A DNA stretch of 64,000 nt, from contig NZ_JAHXGQ010000003.1 in the NCBI RefSeq assembly GCF_019375475.1, positions 822,687-886,686 on the forward strand, given 5' to 3'. Every line of letters begins with the position of its first letter. Within the stretch, counting starts at the first letter, position 1. The notes beneath the pieces are model-generated. The model saw only the letters and a program-made list of their open reading frames with translations, did no database searches and was not told the origin of the DNA. Shown piece after piece: positions 16,177-24,426 of the stretch. A program made the position numbers and the translations under genes. The stretch comes from Saccharothrix obliqua. Its GTDB lineage: Bacteria > Actinomycetota > Actinomycetes > Mycobacteriales > Pseudonocardiaceae.

Positions 16177-16800
16177 TCAGGATCGCCCGTCCAGCGCGCG
16201 GAGCGCGGGCTCCAGGTGACCGAGCGCTTCCCGCAGCAGGTCGGCCAGCGGCCGGTCACTCGTGACGACGACGAGAGGTCCGGTGCCGCCGGGGTGCACC
16301 CACCGCTCCAGGGCGACGCGTGCGGCGGCCGAGACGGCGGCGGCCAGCACGGCGGGCGCCAGGGTGTCGGTGCCGCCGGTGCGCTCCGCGATCGCCGACG
16401 CGAGCGGCCGGGCGATCGTGGACATGGCGTTGACGAACTCCGCGCGCAACCGGGGCGTCGAGGTGATCAGGCAGAGCGCGTCGCCCGCCGGTTCGGTCGT
16501 GTACTGCTCGACCACGGCCTCGGTCACGGCTCGGGCCAGGGGTTCGCCCGCCGGGCGGGCCCGCAGCGCCTCCGCGACGCGAAGCGCGCGTTCGGCGGTG
16601 ACGGCGGCGACGATCGCCTGCTCGCGGCTGGCGTAGTAGTTGTTGTAGGTCCGCGGCGAGACGCCGACGGCGTCGGCGATGTCGTCCACCCGGACGTTGT
16701 CCGGTCCGCGCTCCAGCGCCAACCGCAACGCGGCTTCGCCGAGGGCCTTGCGCGTGGCTGCTTTCTTGCGCTCGCGCAGCCCGCCCTTCCCGTCCGCCAT
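16177..16800 (-). CDS. TetR family transcriptional regulator
   Basis: This 207-residue protein has an N-terminal TetR HTH (residues ~13-60: TRKALGEAALRLALERG, VRVDDIADAVGVSPRTYNNYY) and an all-helical ligand domain. It is likely a repressor. Its own start is preceded within 50 bp by two tandem dyads (16815-16844) that look like its operator, so autoregulation is likely. The target gene may be itself or the gene downstream (the LRSF membrane protein, 18 bp after its stop); no obvious efflux pump is adjacent. No ligand can be inferred. Confidence 0.92.
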   Translation of the reverse strand: MADGKGGLRERKKAATRKALGEAALRLALERGPDNVRVDDIADAVGVSPRTYNNYYASREQAIVAAVTAERALRVAEALRARPAGEPLARAVTEAVVEQYTTEPAGDALCLITSTPRLRAEFVNAMSTIARPLASAIAERTGGTDTLAPAVLAAAVSAAARVALERWVHPGGTGPLVVVTSDRPLADLLREALGHLEPALRALDGRS

Positions 16801-16814
16801 GCGGGCAGCCTACC

Positions 16815-16844
16815 TTGCGCAGGCGCATTTTTGCGTCATCGCAA
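16815..16844. promoter_or_regulatory. Tandem dyad operator upstream of tetR
   Basis: Two similar dyads follow each other with 16 bp between centres: TTGCG-CAGG-CGCAT (16815-16828) and TTGCG-TCAT-CGCAA (16831-16844). They end 14 bp upstream of the TetR start codon and share the half-site TTGCG, which is as expected for cooperative binding of two dimers. The regulator-site match is inferred. Confidence 0.55.
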
Positions 16845-16846
16845 TT

Positions 16847-17335
16847 TCAGGGCGCGCTCTCCCGGCGTTCGGTGGACCGCCGCTCGACCGCCTCCGCGAC
16901 CTCTTCGATCGCACGGCGGATCAGTGCGCCGTAGTCGTCGTCGCCGAGGGCGCCCTGGTGCTGCCGGGCCGCGGCGAGGTGGTCGCGCGCGGCGTCGAAC
17001 GAGCCGAGCCGGCGGAAGTTGTCGGCGAGGTTCAGGTGCAGCGACGGGTAGAACCCGGCGACGGCCAGGTGGTCGTGGTGGCGTTGGACCCGCGCGTCGG
17101 TGAGGGTCGCCGCGGCGTCGAGCGCGCGGACGTCCCAGACGAGGGCCTGCGCCGGGTCGTCGTGCAGGTCGGCGAAGTAGTGCGCCAGGACGCAGCGGTG
17201 GAAGGGGTCGCCCGCCGGTCCGATCCGGTCCCACAGGCGGCTCAGCCCGGCGCGCGCGGCGGCGGTGTCGCCGGTGCGGCCGAGGGTCACCGCCTCGGTG
17301 ATCTCGGTCATCGTCGGGTCCGGGGTGGTGGTCAT
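16847..17335 (-). CDS. TPR-like helical protein coupled to the MerR-clamp gene
   Basis: This 162-residue all-helical protein has alternating helices such as AVTLGRTGDTAAARAGLSRL and LHLNLADNFRRLGSFDAARD, in the tetratricopeptide style. No enzyme motif or signal peptide is present. Its ATG (17335) overlaps the stop of the MerR-clamp gene in an ATGA junction, so the two are almost certainly translated together and probably act together as protein partners. The specific function is unknown. Confidence 0.7.
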   Translation of the reverse strand: MTTTPDPTMTEITEAVTLGRTGDTAAARAGLSRLWDRIGPAGDPFHRCVLAHYFADLHDDPAQALVWDVRALDAAATLTDARVQRHHDHLAVAGFYPSLHLNLADNFRRLGSFDAARDHLAAARQHQGALGDDDYGALIRRAIEEVAEAVERRSTERRESAP

Positions 17336-18405
17336 CCGGTGGTTCCTCCGGGTTCGGGGCGGAGCGGCATCACCAGGGTGGTGAGGTCGCCGTCGTCGGC
17401 GGAGCGCACGACGACCGGTTCGTGGGGCAGTGCGAGGTCGAGCATCACGTCCGGGCCGACCGCCGTCGTGACGGCCGGGTGGAGGGTGGCGGCGGCGAAC
17501 TCCACCACCGTTCCCGGTCCGGTGACGTCGGCGGTGACCGCCGACCGGCCGTTCGGCGAGGAGATCACCAGTCCCGTCGCCGAGACGTCGAGCCGGACGC
17601 GTGGGGCGTGCTGCTCCTCCAAGCCGCGTGCCAGCGCGTTGCGGGGGACCAGCACGCGCGTGCGGGCTTCGGGCAGGGACGCGAGCAGCAACCGGTGGTC
17701 GGGGTACGGCTCGGTCAGGGTGCGGCAGTCGCGGGTGGTCTCGTCGCCCCACAGGCGGACGTGGCCGGTGCGGGCGCTCAGCCGCAGGTCGTGCTGGCGG
17801 CGCGTCCAGGGCAGCGCGGGTCGCAGGTCGTCGGCGTCGACGGTGGCCGACCAGGTCGGGCCGGGTCGGGTCGGGACCAGCGTCCGGGTGGACAGCCGGT
17901 AGCGATCGGTCGCGGTGAGCACCACGGTGTCCGAGGACACGTCGATGCGCACCCCGTTGAGCACGGGCAGCCCCGGCTCGTGCGTGGTGGCGGTGAGGAC
18001 CTGCTCCACGGCCGTGGTGAACACCAACGCGTTGACACCCGTGACCAGCGCGTCGACGCTTGTAGCGGGCGACCGCGCGTCCGACCCGCCCAGTGCGGCC
18101 TTGACCGCCACGGCCGTCTCCCGAGCGTGCCGAGCCCGTTCCGCCAGCCCCGCGACGTGCTCGTCCACGATCCGAGCCGCCTCCCCGGCAGCCCCGCCGA
18201 GCACCTCCCCGATCCGCTCCAGCGGCATGTCGATCTCCCGCAACCGCCGGATCGCCACCGCCCGCGCGACCTGGTCGCGCGCGTAGTAGCGGTAGCCGGA
18301 CACGTGATCCACACTCGCCGGCCGCAGCAGACCGGAGTCCGCGTAGAAGCGCAGGGCACTCGCGGTCAGCCCGCAGGCGCGGGCGAAGACCCCGATGGTG
18401 AGCAT
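17332..18405 (-). CDS. MerR regulator fused to a DNA polymerase III beta-clamp-like domain
   Basis: Residues ~1-75 are a MerR winged helix (LTIGVFARACGLTASALRFY, SGYRYYARDQVARAV), followed by a dimerisation helix. Residues ~110-355 resemble DnaN sliding clamp domains: LPVLNGVRIDVSSDTVVLTA, TDRYRLSTRTLV and a C-terminal VMPLRP like the clamp VMPMRL motif. Only two clamp-like repeats are present, against three in DnaN. The clamp part probably serves as a sensor or protein-interaction module rather than a replication clamp. ATG 18405 is preferred; GTG 18414 would be leaderless from the promoter at 18421-18451. The TTG at 18435 lies upstream of the -10 and is excluded. A TPR-like partner follows with ATGA overlap. 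Confidence 0.82.
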   Translation of the reverse strand: MLTIGVFARACGLTASALRFYADSGLLRPASVDHVSGYRYYARDQVARAVAIRRLREIDMPLERIGEVLGGAAGEAARIVDEHVAGLAERARHARETAVAVKAALGGSDARSPATSVDALVTGVNALVFTTAVEQVLTATTHEPGLPVLNGVRIDVSSDTVVLTATDRYRLSTRTLVPTRPGPTWSATVDADDLRPALPWTRRQHDLRLSARTGHVRLWGDETTRDCRTLTEPYPDHRLLLASLPEARTRVLVPRNALARGLEEQHAPRVRLDVSATGLVISSPNGRSAVTADVTGPGTVVEFAAATLHPAVTTAVGPDVMLDLALPHEPVVVRSADDGDLTTLVMPLRPEPGGTTG

Positions 18406-18420
18406 CTCGGACACCCGCCC

Positions 18421-18451
18421 ATCATCGGCCTTCAAGTAACTCGAAGGTCAA
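18421..18451 (-). promoter_or_regulatory. MerR-type promoter with 19-bp spacer and palindromic operator
   Basis: On the minus strand a -35 TTGACC (18446-18451) and a -10 GATGAT (18421-18426) are separated by 19 bp, the elongated spacer typical of MerR-regulated promoters. Between them sits the imperfect palindrome CCTTCAAGTAACTCGAAGG (18429-18447), close in style to the SoxR box. It drives the MerR-clamp gene itself, so autoregulation by DNA distortion is likely. Confidence 0.7.
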
Positions 18452-18560
18452 ACCGCGGGCGCGACCTGCCCCGGAGGCGCCCCGACCTCGATGCCCGGCC
18501 GCGGACCGGCGGCACCGAACATCGCGACGCGCCTGTGGGTGGCCGGCACGTGATCGGCCC

Positions 18561-18668
18561 GCCCGCCACCCGCTCCAGGCCCGCCACCCGCTCGAGGCCC
18601 GCCACCCGCGCCAGGGCCGCCACCCGCCCCCGGGCCGGCACCCGCTCCAGGCCCACCACCCGCCCCCC
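18561..18668. repeat. 18-bp GC-rich tandem repeat, six units
   Basis: Six consecutive 18-bp units resembling GCCCGCCACCCGCTCCAG (18561, 18579, 18597, 18615, 18633, 18651), with drift in the later copies. The period is a multiple of three, so several frames stay open (Gly-Trp or Arg-Pro hexapeptide repeats), but none has a ribosome-binding site and the MerR promoter lies at one end. I treat it as a noncoding minisatellite. Confidence 0.7.
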
Positions 18669-18710
18669 GCCCCCCGGGCCGCCACCCGCTCCGCGATGTC
18701 CTGCCGGCCG

Positions 18711-18929
18711 AAGCTTCAGGCAGGCTCCCTGAAGGTTCACCCACCTAACTTTCAGGGAGCCTGCCTGAAAGATCCGCCGCCACCTAACTTTCAGGGAGGC
18801 TCCCTGAAAGTTTCGGCCCGCCACAACTTTCAGGCAGGCTTCCTGACAGTTCCGGCCCGCCCCAACTATCAGGCAGGCTCCCTGAAAGTTTCCGGCGCGG
18901 CTTTCTTTCAGGGAGGCTCCCTGAAAGTT
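18711..18929. repeat. Array of six 27-bp palindromes on a 39-bp period
   Basis: Units start at 18711, 18747, 18786, 18825, 18864 and 18903; the last five are exactly 39 bp apart and the first gap is 36 bp. The best unit (18786-18812) is a perfect palindrome with arm AACTTTCAGGGAG, one central base and the reverse-complement arm. Others differ mainly by G/C changes in the arm (CAGGCAG versus CAGGGAG), partly compensated. Spacers of 9-12 bp are GC-rich. Both strands therefore encode similar NFQxxSLKV peptides, but no ribosome-binding site supports translation. The array lies between the MerR-clamp gene and the GNAT gene. Confidence 0.85.
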
Positions 18930-19024
18930 TCGGCTCAGCCCGGCCCCGGCGTGGGCGACCCGGATGACCGACCAGGTGCGGTCAGTGCGATTTGCCCACG
19001 GGGCTTGGGAGGCATCATTGATCC

Positions 19025-19579
19025 ATGCCCATCATCTCCAGCCCCGAGACCCTGTTCGGCGAGGTCGTCATCCGGCCCGCGCGACCCGGCGAAGAGGACG
19101 TCGTGCTCGACCTCCTGGCCGATGCCGCCGCCTGGCTCGACGGGCGGGGCATCACGCAGTGGCCCCTGCGGTTCCCGGCCGACTCCGTGCGGGCGCAGAT
19201 TTCGCGGGGAGAGGTGTTGCTGGTGGAGGAAGCCCGACAGCCCGTCGCGACGTTGGCGGTCACCGACGACGAGGCGGAGTTCTGGGGCCCCGTCACGGAA
19301 CCGGCCTACTACGTCGGCCGGTTCGCCGTCGCCCGGCGGGCCGGTGGTGGCGGTCTCGGCCGTCGCCTCATCGGCTGGGTCGCGGGCAAGGCCGCGGACC
19401 ACGGTCGGCAGTACGTCCGCCTGGCCACGGTCCGCCACAACCCGGGCCTGCGGGGCTACTACGAGCGGGCCGGGTTCGTGCACGTCGTCGACCCGCCCCA
19501 CGCGCGGTGGGAGATGAGCCTCTACCAGCTGGCCGTGACACCGGCCGTCGAGGTCTCAGGACGGGAGCACCACGGGTAG
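19025..19579 (+). CDS. GNAT family N-acetyltransferase
   Basis: This 184-residue protein carries the GNAT acetyl-CoA motif A: VGRFAVARRAGGGGLGRRLI, followed by motif B-like VRHNPGLRGYYERAGFV. It begins with a typical acceptor region (VIRPARPGEEDVVLDLL). Acetyl-CoA-dependent acylation is expected in the cytoplasm; the acceptor is unknown. The gene follows the palindromic repeat array, and its 3' end overlaps the convergent P450 gene by 24 bp. Confidence 0.9.
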   Translation: MPIISSPETLFGEVVIRPARPGEEDVVLDLLADAAAWLDGRGITQWPLRFPADSVRAQISRGEVLLVEEARQPVATLAVTDDEAEFWGPVTEPAYYVGRFAVARRAGGGGLGRRLIGWVAGKAADHGRQYVRLATVRHNPGLRGYYERAGFVHVVDPPHARWEMSLYQLAVTPAVEVSGREHHG

Positions 19580-20785
19580 GGCCGCGTACGGGTTCATGAT
19601 CGAGGAATCACGACGCCGCGGCGCCTGGACGGCGAGGCGGGCACGTGGGTGCCGCGTGCTCAGCTCGCGCAGCACGGTGTTGACCTCCAGCCGCGCGAGC
19701 TGGGCGCCCAGGCAGTAGTGGACGCCGTGGCCGAACGAGATGTGCTGCGCGGCGGTGGCCCGTGCCGGGCGGAACAAGGCGGCGTCGGCCCCGTGGACGG
19801 CGGGGTCGCGGTTGGCGGCCCCGATGTTGATCAGGACCAGCTCGCCCGCGCGGACGGTGGCGCCCAGGACGTCGAAGTCTTCGGTGGCCACCCGGTGCGG
19901 CGCGTTGCGCACACCGTTGTCCACCCGCAGCGCCTCGTCCACGACGCGGGGTATCTCCTCCGGGTGGGCGACGACCTCCCGCCACCCGGCCGCGTCGGCG
20001 GCGAGCAGCAGGGCCAGTGCGTTGCCGATGGCGTTCGCGGTCGTCTCGTGACCGGCCACGACCAATATGAACGCGTTGCCGAGCAGTTCCTCCGGTGTCA
20101 GCCGGTCGCCGTCCACGCCGACCTGGACCAAGGCGCTGAGCAACCCGTCGTCGGGGTGGCGGCGCTTGTGCTCGATCGCCTCGGCCATGTACGCGGTCAT
20201 GTCCCGCGTCGCCTGCGGGCTGACGTCCGGGCTCTCCGCCATGAGCGCGTCGGTCCAGGCGCGCAGCCGGTCGTGGTCCGACCTCGGCAGGCCCAGCAGC
20301 TCGCTGATCACGATCAGCGGCAACGGGGACGCCAACCGGTCCATCAGGTCGACGGGCTCGTCCACCGGCAGCGCGGCCACCAGCTCGGCCGCGATCCGCT
20401 CGACGCGCGACCGCAAGGCGCGCACCCGGCGGGGCGCGAACGCGGTGGAGATCAACCCCCGCAGCCGCCCGTGCGTGGGCGGGTTCGACATGAGCACGGA
20501 CGGCGCGAACATGCCGTTGACCTCCTCCTCGGCGACGCCCTGCGCGCGCAGCGCGGCGGTGAGGTCCGCCGAGTCCTTGGACAGCCGCGGGTCGGCGAGC
20601 AGCGCCTTGGCGGTCTCCAGCGGCACCGTCGCCACCAGGACCCGCACCCCGTTGGGCAGCGCGGCCGGGGTGATCCACTGCCCACGATCGCGCAGCCCGT
20701 CCTCGACCACGTGGTGCGCCACGCCGCGCAGACCGGCGGTGCTCACGAGGTTCCGGGTGGACGGGACGTGGATCGGGTCTACCAC
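19556..20785 (-). CDS. Cytochrome P450
   Basis: This 409-residue bacterial class I P450 has the haem loop ISFGHGVHYCLGAQLAR (Cys ligand in FGHGVHYCLG), the I-helix oxygen motif VAGHETTAN and the ExxR motif in DEALR. It is the last gene of the halogenated-pyrrole operon. GTG 20785 was chosen: GGGAG lies 6 nt upstream and the resulting length is normal. The open frame extends much further upstream but that part overlaps the halogenase gene and is not P450-like. A likely role is oxidation or coupling of the pyrrole product; substrate unknown. No ferredoxin gene is adjacent, so electrons must come from elsewhere. Confidence 0.93.
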   Translation of the reverse strand: MVDPIHVPSTRNLVSTAGLRGVAHHVVEDGLRDRGQWITPAALPNGVRVLVATVPLETAKALLADPRLSKDSADLTAALRAQGVAEEEVNGMFAPSVLMSNPPTHGRLRGLISTAFAPRRVRALRSRVERIAAELVAALPVDEPVDLMDRLASPLPLIVISELLGLPRSDHDRLRAWTDALMAESPDVSPQATRDMTAYMAEAIEHKRRHPDDGLLSALVQVGVDGDRLTPEELLGNAFILVVAGHETTANAIGNALALLLAADAAGWREVVAHPEEIPRVVDEALRVDNGVRNAPHRVATEDFDVLGATVRAGELVLINIGAANRDPAVHGADAALFRPARATAAQHISFGHGVHYCLGAQLARLEVNTVLRELSTRHPRARLAVQAPRRRDSSIMNPYAALPVVLPS

Positions 20786-20847
20786 CAGCAGCTCCCAGCG
20801 CTCGACGGGCCACCACCCCCGGCGGCGCCGGAGGTGAGCCGCGAGGA

Positions 20848-22152
20848 TCAGGTGGTGGTCAGCCCGAGCCGCGGGCTGACCACCACCCGCAACCCCGTGG
20901 TCACGTCCCGGATGGCGTTCGGCGGCAGGTCCGCCGCGGCGCCGTAGCCGGCGTCCTGGAGGTCGCTCAACCCCGAGATCAGCTTGGTGAACGCCCACTG
21001 CGGCAGCCGGCGGCGGGCGCCGTCGCGGGTCAGCCGCTGGGCCAGCCAGAAGTAGGTCTCCTTCCCACGATACTGCTGGTACATCAGGGAAACCAGGGCT
21101 AAAAAGCGTTCGTACGAACGGCGGTAGTGCTGTTGGAAGAACTCCAGTCCCCGGTCCTCCGCGACGTCGCCGCGCAGGATCGAACTCACGCAGGCCGCGC
21201 CGAGCAGCGCGCTGTACATGGCCAGGTGGGTCCCGGTGGACAGCAACGGGTCCAGGAAGCACGCCGCGTCGCCGATGATCACGTGGCCGGGCCCGCAGAA
21301 CCGGCCGGCCGCGTAGGAGTAGTCCTGCTCGATGCGCACCGGCGACCGGAACGTCGCACCACGCAACAGCGACGCGACGGTGTCCGACTCCGCCACGGCC
21401 TCCAGCAACACCTCCTCGTCGCGGGAGTGCCGGGCGCGGCGCTCGCGGAACAGGTCCCGGTGGGTGACGAAACCGACGCTGAACCTCCTGCCGCCCAGCG
21501 GGATGACCCAGTACCAGCCGTCCGGCGACGAGATCGAGTTGAGCCCGCCCTCGGGCGTGCCGGGCAGGGTCCGGGCGCCGTCCCAGTAACCCCAGATCGC
21601 GACGTTGCGGAACACCTCGTGCGGCACCCGGTCGCGGTGGTGGCCCACCGACAGCACACCCGCGCGGCCGGAGGCGTCGATGATGAAGTCGGCCGCCGTC
21701 TCACCCCGCGTGCCGTCCCGCCGGACCCACCGCACGGCACGCGGCCGGTCGCCCGCGAAGACGACCTCCCGGACCGCCACGCCCTCCTCGACCCGCACGC
21801 CCTGCTCGCGGGCGTTGCGCAGCAGCAGGTGGTCGAACTCGGCGCGCTCGACCTGCCACGAGTACACCTCGTCGCCGAACTGGGCGGACCAGTCGACGGC
21901 CCAGCCCTCGTCGCCCCAGCGCAGGTAACCGCCCCGCTTGACCTGGAAACCACGTGCCTCCACCAGGTCCAGCGCGCCGGACAGGCCGAGCACCGTGCGG
22001 CACGACGGCGCGAGCGATTCGCCGATGTGGTAGCGCGGGAACGCGTCCCGCTCGAACAGGTGGACCTCGAAACCCGCTCGGGCCAGCAGCGCGGCGGCGG
22101 TGCTGCCCGCCGGACCGCCGCCGATGACCAACACGGTGTCGGGGCGTGGCAT
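20848..22152 (-). CDS. FADH2-dependent halogenase (first of two)
   Basis: This 434-residue flavoprotein has the FAD motif VIGGGPAGSTAAALLARAG and the halogenase signature WxWxIP (WYWVIP, residues 213-218). The candidate catalytic lysine Lys72 lies in GFQVKRGGYLRWG. HIGESLAPS is typical of the phenol/pyrrole halogenase branch. It should chlorinate a carrier-protein-bound or free electron-rich ring using reduced flavin. It lies between the methyltransferase and P450 genes in the pyrrole operon, 11 bp from the former. Regioselectivity cannot be read. A hydroxylase-type flavoenzyme is the alternative, but the conserved Lys and WxWxIP favour halogenation. Confidence 0.82.
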   Translation of the reverse strand: MPRPDTVLVIGGGPAGSTAAALLARAGFEVHLFERDAFPRYHIGESLAPSCRTVLGLSGALDLVEARGFQVKRGGYLRWGDEGWAVDWSAQFGDEVYSWQVERAEFDHLLLRNAREQGVRVEEGVAVREVVFAGDRPRAVRWVRRDGTRGETAADFIIDASGRAGVLSVGHHRDRVPHEVFRNVAIWGYWDGARTLPGTPEGGLNSISSPDGWYWVIPLGGRRFSVGFVTHRDLFRERRARHSRDEEVLLEAVAESDTVASLLRGATFRSPVRIEQDYSYAAGRFCGPGHVIIGDAACFLDPLLSTGTHLAMYSALLGAACVSSILRGDVAEDRGLEFFQQHYRRSYERFLALVSLMYQQYRGKETYFWLAQRLTRDGARRRLPQWAFTKLISGLSDLQDAGYGAAADLPPNAIRDVTTGLRVVVSPRLGLTTT

Positions 22153-22163
22153 CGCGTGTCCCT

Positions 22164-22853
22164 TCAGTCGCGGGCGAGGCGGGCGGTGAGGTGGAACGCC
22201 GGTATCGACGCGCGCCCGCCGCCGGGCAGGGTGTGGGTGGTGGGCAGGACGTCGTGGCCGCCGGCCACGGCCACGTAGCGGGGGCCGAGCAACGCCATCA
22301 CGTCCTCCGCCGTGAGCACGCCCGGCCGGATGCCGGCGGACAGCACCCGGGACAACGCGGGCGGCGGCCCGCCGGCGGTCAGCGCCGCGAAGTACGCCTC
22401 GGCGGTGGGCGCGAGTTCCACGAGGTGGAGGGTGCCGCGCTCGCCGAGCAGCCGCCGCACCGCCGCGGCGAACGCGGGCCGCAGGTCCGGCGCGACCTGG
22501 TGCAGGACACCGCGCAGGTGGACGTTGGCGTCGCCGCACCGGTCGTGCAGGCGGGCCACCGCGGCGGTGTCCAGGGCGTCGAGCACGACGTAGGTGACGT
22601 TCGGGTGCGGGTGCGTCCGCCGGGCCAGGTCGATCGCCGCCGCCGACGCGTCCGCGCCGATGACCCGCTCGAAGTGCGCGGCGAGCTGGACGGCCTGCGT
22701 GCCGTTGCCGCACCCGACGTCCACCACCGGCAGGCTGCCGTCCAGCACCTCGGTCAACCGCGCCAGGTCCGCGGGCACGTCCCACAGCGGCGGCCTGCCG
22801 TCCCGCGCGGTGGCCCGCCAGAACACCTCCCAGACGTCAGCGCCGGTGCGCAC
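22164..22853 (-). CDS. SAM-dependent methyltransferase of the pyrrole operon
   Basis: This 229-residue class I methyltransferase has motif I VVDVGCGNGTQAVQL, motif II-like RVIGADASAAAIDLA and a post-motif region LGERGTLHLVELAP. GTG 22853 overlaps the end of the adenylation gene by 17 bp, supporting translational coupling. It would place a methyl group on O, N or C of the pyrrole product, or make an ester; the acceptor is not determinable. Its position before a halogenase and a P450 suggests tailoring. Confidence 0.85.
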   Translation of the reverse strand: MRTGADVWEVFWRATARDGRPPLWDVPADLARLTEVLDGSLPVVDVGCGNGTQAVQLAAHFERVIGADASAAAIDLARRTHPHPNVTYVVLDALDTAAVARLHDRCGDANVHLRGVLHQVAPDLRPAFAAAVRRLLGERGTLHLVELAPTAEAYFAALTAGGPPPALSRVLSAGIRPGVLTAEDVMALLGPRYVAVAGGHDVLPTTHTLPGGGRASIPAFHLTARLARD

Positions 22854-24426
22854 CGGGCGCCTCCTCGTCCGGTGTGCCCAGTGCGACCGCGGCGCGGTCG
22901 CGCAGGGCGGCCCGGTCGGTCTTGCCGGTCGGCGTCCGGGGCAGCTCGGGCAGCACGTCGAACCGCTCGGGCACGGCGGCGCGCGGCAGCCGTTCGGCGC
23001 AGTGCCGCGTCAGCTCGGCCGCGTCGACGCCCGGCGCGGCCACCGCGGCGACCAGGTGCAGGTCACCGTCGGCGTCCGGGACGGCGAGCACCGCGCAGTC
23101 CGCGACCGCCGGGTGGTCGTGCAGCACCACCTCGACCTCGCCGGGTTCGACGCGGTTGCCGCGGATCTTGACCTGGTCGTCGCGGCGGCCGAGGAACGTG
23201 TAGCGGCCGTCGCCCTCGTGGCGGACCAGGTCGCCCGTGCGGTAGCACGTGCCACCGCCGTCGGGCGCGGGCACCAGTGCGGCTCCGGTCCGGTCCGGGT
23301 CGTTCCAGTAGCCGCGCATCACCGTGGGACCGCGGACGTGCAGCTCGCCGGTCTCACCGGGCGCGGCGAGGTGGCCGTCATCGGTGACCGCGAAGACGCT
23401 CACGCCGGTGATGGCCCGCCCGATCGGGATCGACGTGGTGGTGGGCGGCAGCGGGTGCGGCACCTCGTGCCAGGTGCACACGTTGGTCTCGGTGGGCCCG
23501 TAGAAGTTGAGGAACCGGGCGTGCGGCAGCAGCGCCATCAGCTGCCGCAGGCGGGGCACCGGGAACACCTCGCCCGCGAACGCCACCAGGCGCAGCCGGG
23601 ACAGGTCGCGCCGGGCGAGGTCGCCGCGTTCGCGCAGCATCACCAGCGCCGAGGGCACCGAGTACCAGACCGTGACGCCGGCGCGTTCCACGAGGCTCGC
23701 CACGCTCATCGGGAACACGCCGACCCGGGGCGGAATCAGGACCAGCGCCGCCGCCGCGGAAGCGGTGGCGAAGACGTCGAAGACGGACAGGTCGAAGTGC
23801 AGCGGCGCCTGGCCGCCGACCCGGTCGTCCGGCGCCAGTTCGCACGTCCGGGCCGCCCACCGCACGAAGGCCAGCGCGTTGCCGTGGCTGAGCGCCACGC
23901 CCTTCGGCACGCCGGTCGACCCGGACGTGTAGAGCACGTAGGCGAGGTCGTCGGGACCGATCCGGGGCGCGGGCGCGACCGGCTCGCAGCGGTCGAGGTC
24001 GGCGCGGCCCAGCCACCGCACCGGCCCGGTGCCCCGTCCCGCCCCGTCGCACACCACCACGGTGTCGAGCGGCGGGACGACCGGCACCGTGCTCGCGGTG
24101 AACTCGGTGACCACGACGCACCGCGCGCCGCTGTCGCGCAGCAGCACCGCGGTCCGCGCCGGCGGCGCGAGCGGGTCCAGCGGCACGTACGCGGCCCCGG
24201 CGGCGAGCACACCGTGGATCGCCACGACCGCCTCGGTCGACTTCGGCAGGTACAGCGCGACGCGATCACCGGGGCGCACGCCCGCCTCGACCAGCAACCG
24301 GGCCATCCGGCTCGCCTCCGCGTGCAGGAGTGCGTACGGGACAACGCGTTCGCCGTCGACCACCGCCGTGCGCCCGGGGTGCTCACGCGCCGCGGCGGCG
24401 ACCAGGTCCGGCAGCACGCCCGTCAT
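22837..24426 (-). CDS. Stand-alone adenylation enzyme, L-prolyl-AMP ligase type (PltF-like)
   Basis: This 529-residue ANL-family enzyme has the A3 core YTSGSTGVPKGVALSHGN, A5 NFYGPTETNVC, A7 YRTGDLVR, A8 GRRDDQVKIRGNRVEP and the A10 lysine in PTGKTDRAA. A free-standing A domain next to a discrete carrier protein and an acyl-CoA dehydrogenase-like enzyme is the hallmark of pyrrole-2-carboxyl-carrier pathways (PltF/PltL/PltE), where L-proline is loaded onto the carrier. Proline specificity is inferred from that context. It starts in an ATGA overlap with the carrier gene. Confidence 0.88.
   Translation of the reverse strand: MTGVLPDLVAAAAREHPGRTAVVDGERVVPYALLHAEASRMARLLVEAGVRPGDRVALYLPKSTEAVVAIHGVLAAGAAYVPLDPLAPPARTAVLLRDSGARCVVVTEFTASTVPVVPPLDTVVVCDGAGRGTGPVRWLGRADLDRCEPVAPAPRIGPDDLAYVLYTSGSTGVPKGVALSHGNALAFVRWAARTCELAPDDRVGGQAPLHFDLSVFDVFATASAAAALVLIPPRVGVFPMSVASLVERAGVTVWYSVPSALVMLRERGDLARRDLSRLRLVAFAGEVFPVPRLRQLMALLPHARFLNFYGPTETNVCTWHEVPHPLPPTTTSIPIGRAITGVSVFAVTDDGHLAAPGETGELHVRGPTVMRGYWNDPDRTGAALVPAPDGGGTCYRTGDLVRHEGDGRYTFLGRRDDQVKIRGNRVEPGEVEVVLHDHPAVADCAVLAVPDADGDLHLVAAVAAPGVDAAELTRHCAERLPRAAVPERFDVLPELPRTPTGKTDRAALRDRAAVALGTPDEEAPGAHRR

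Noticed and set aside
18422..18685. Gly-Trp repeat ORF on the minus strand
   Set aside because: Runs through the MerR promoter and the 18-bp minisatellite without a ribosome-binding site.
18711..18929. CRISPR array
   Set aside because: Units are full palindromes, spacers are only 9-12 bp and alike, and there are no cas genes.
18696..19517. ORF encoding NFQGGSLKV-type 13-residue repeats
   Set aside because: The peptide repeat is a by-product of the 39-bp palindromic array; both strands encode it and there is no ribosome-binding site.
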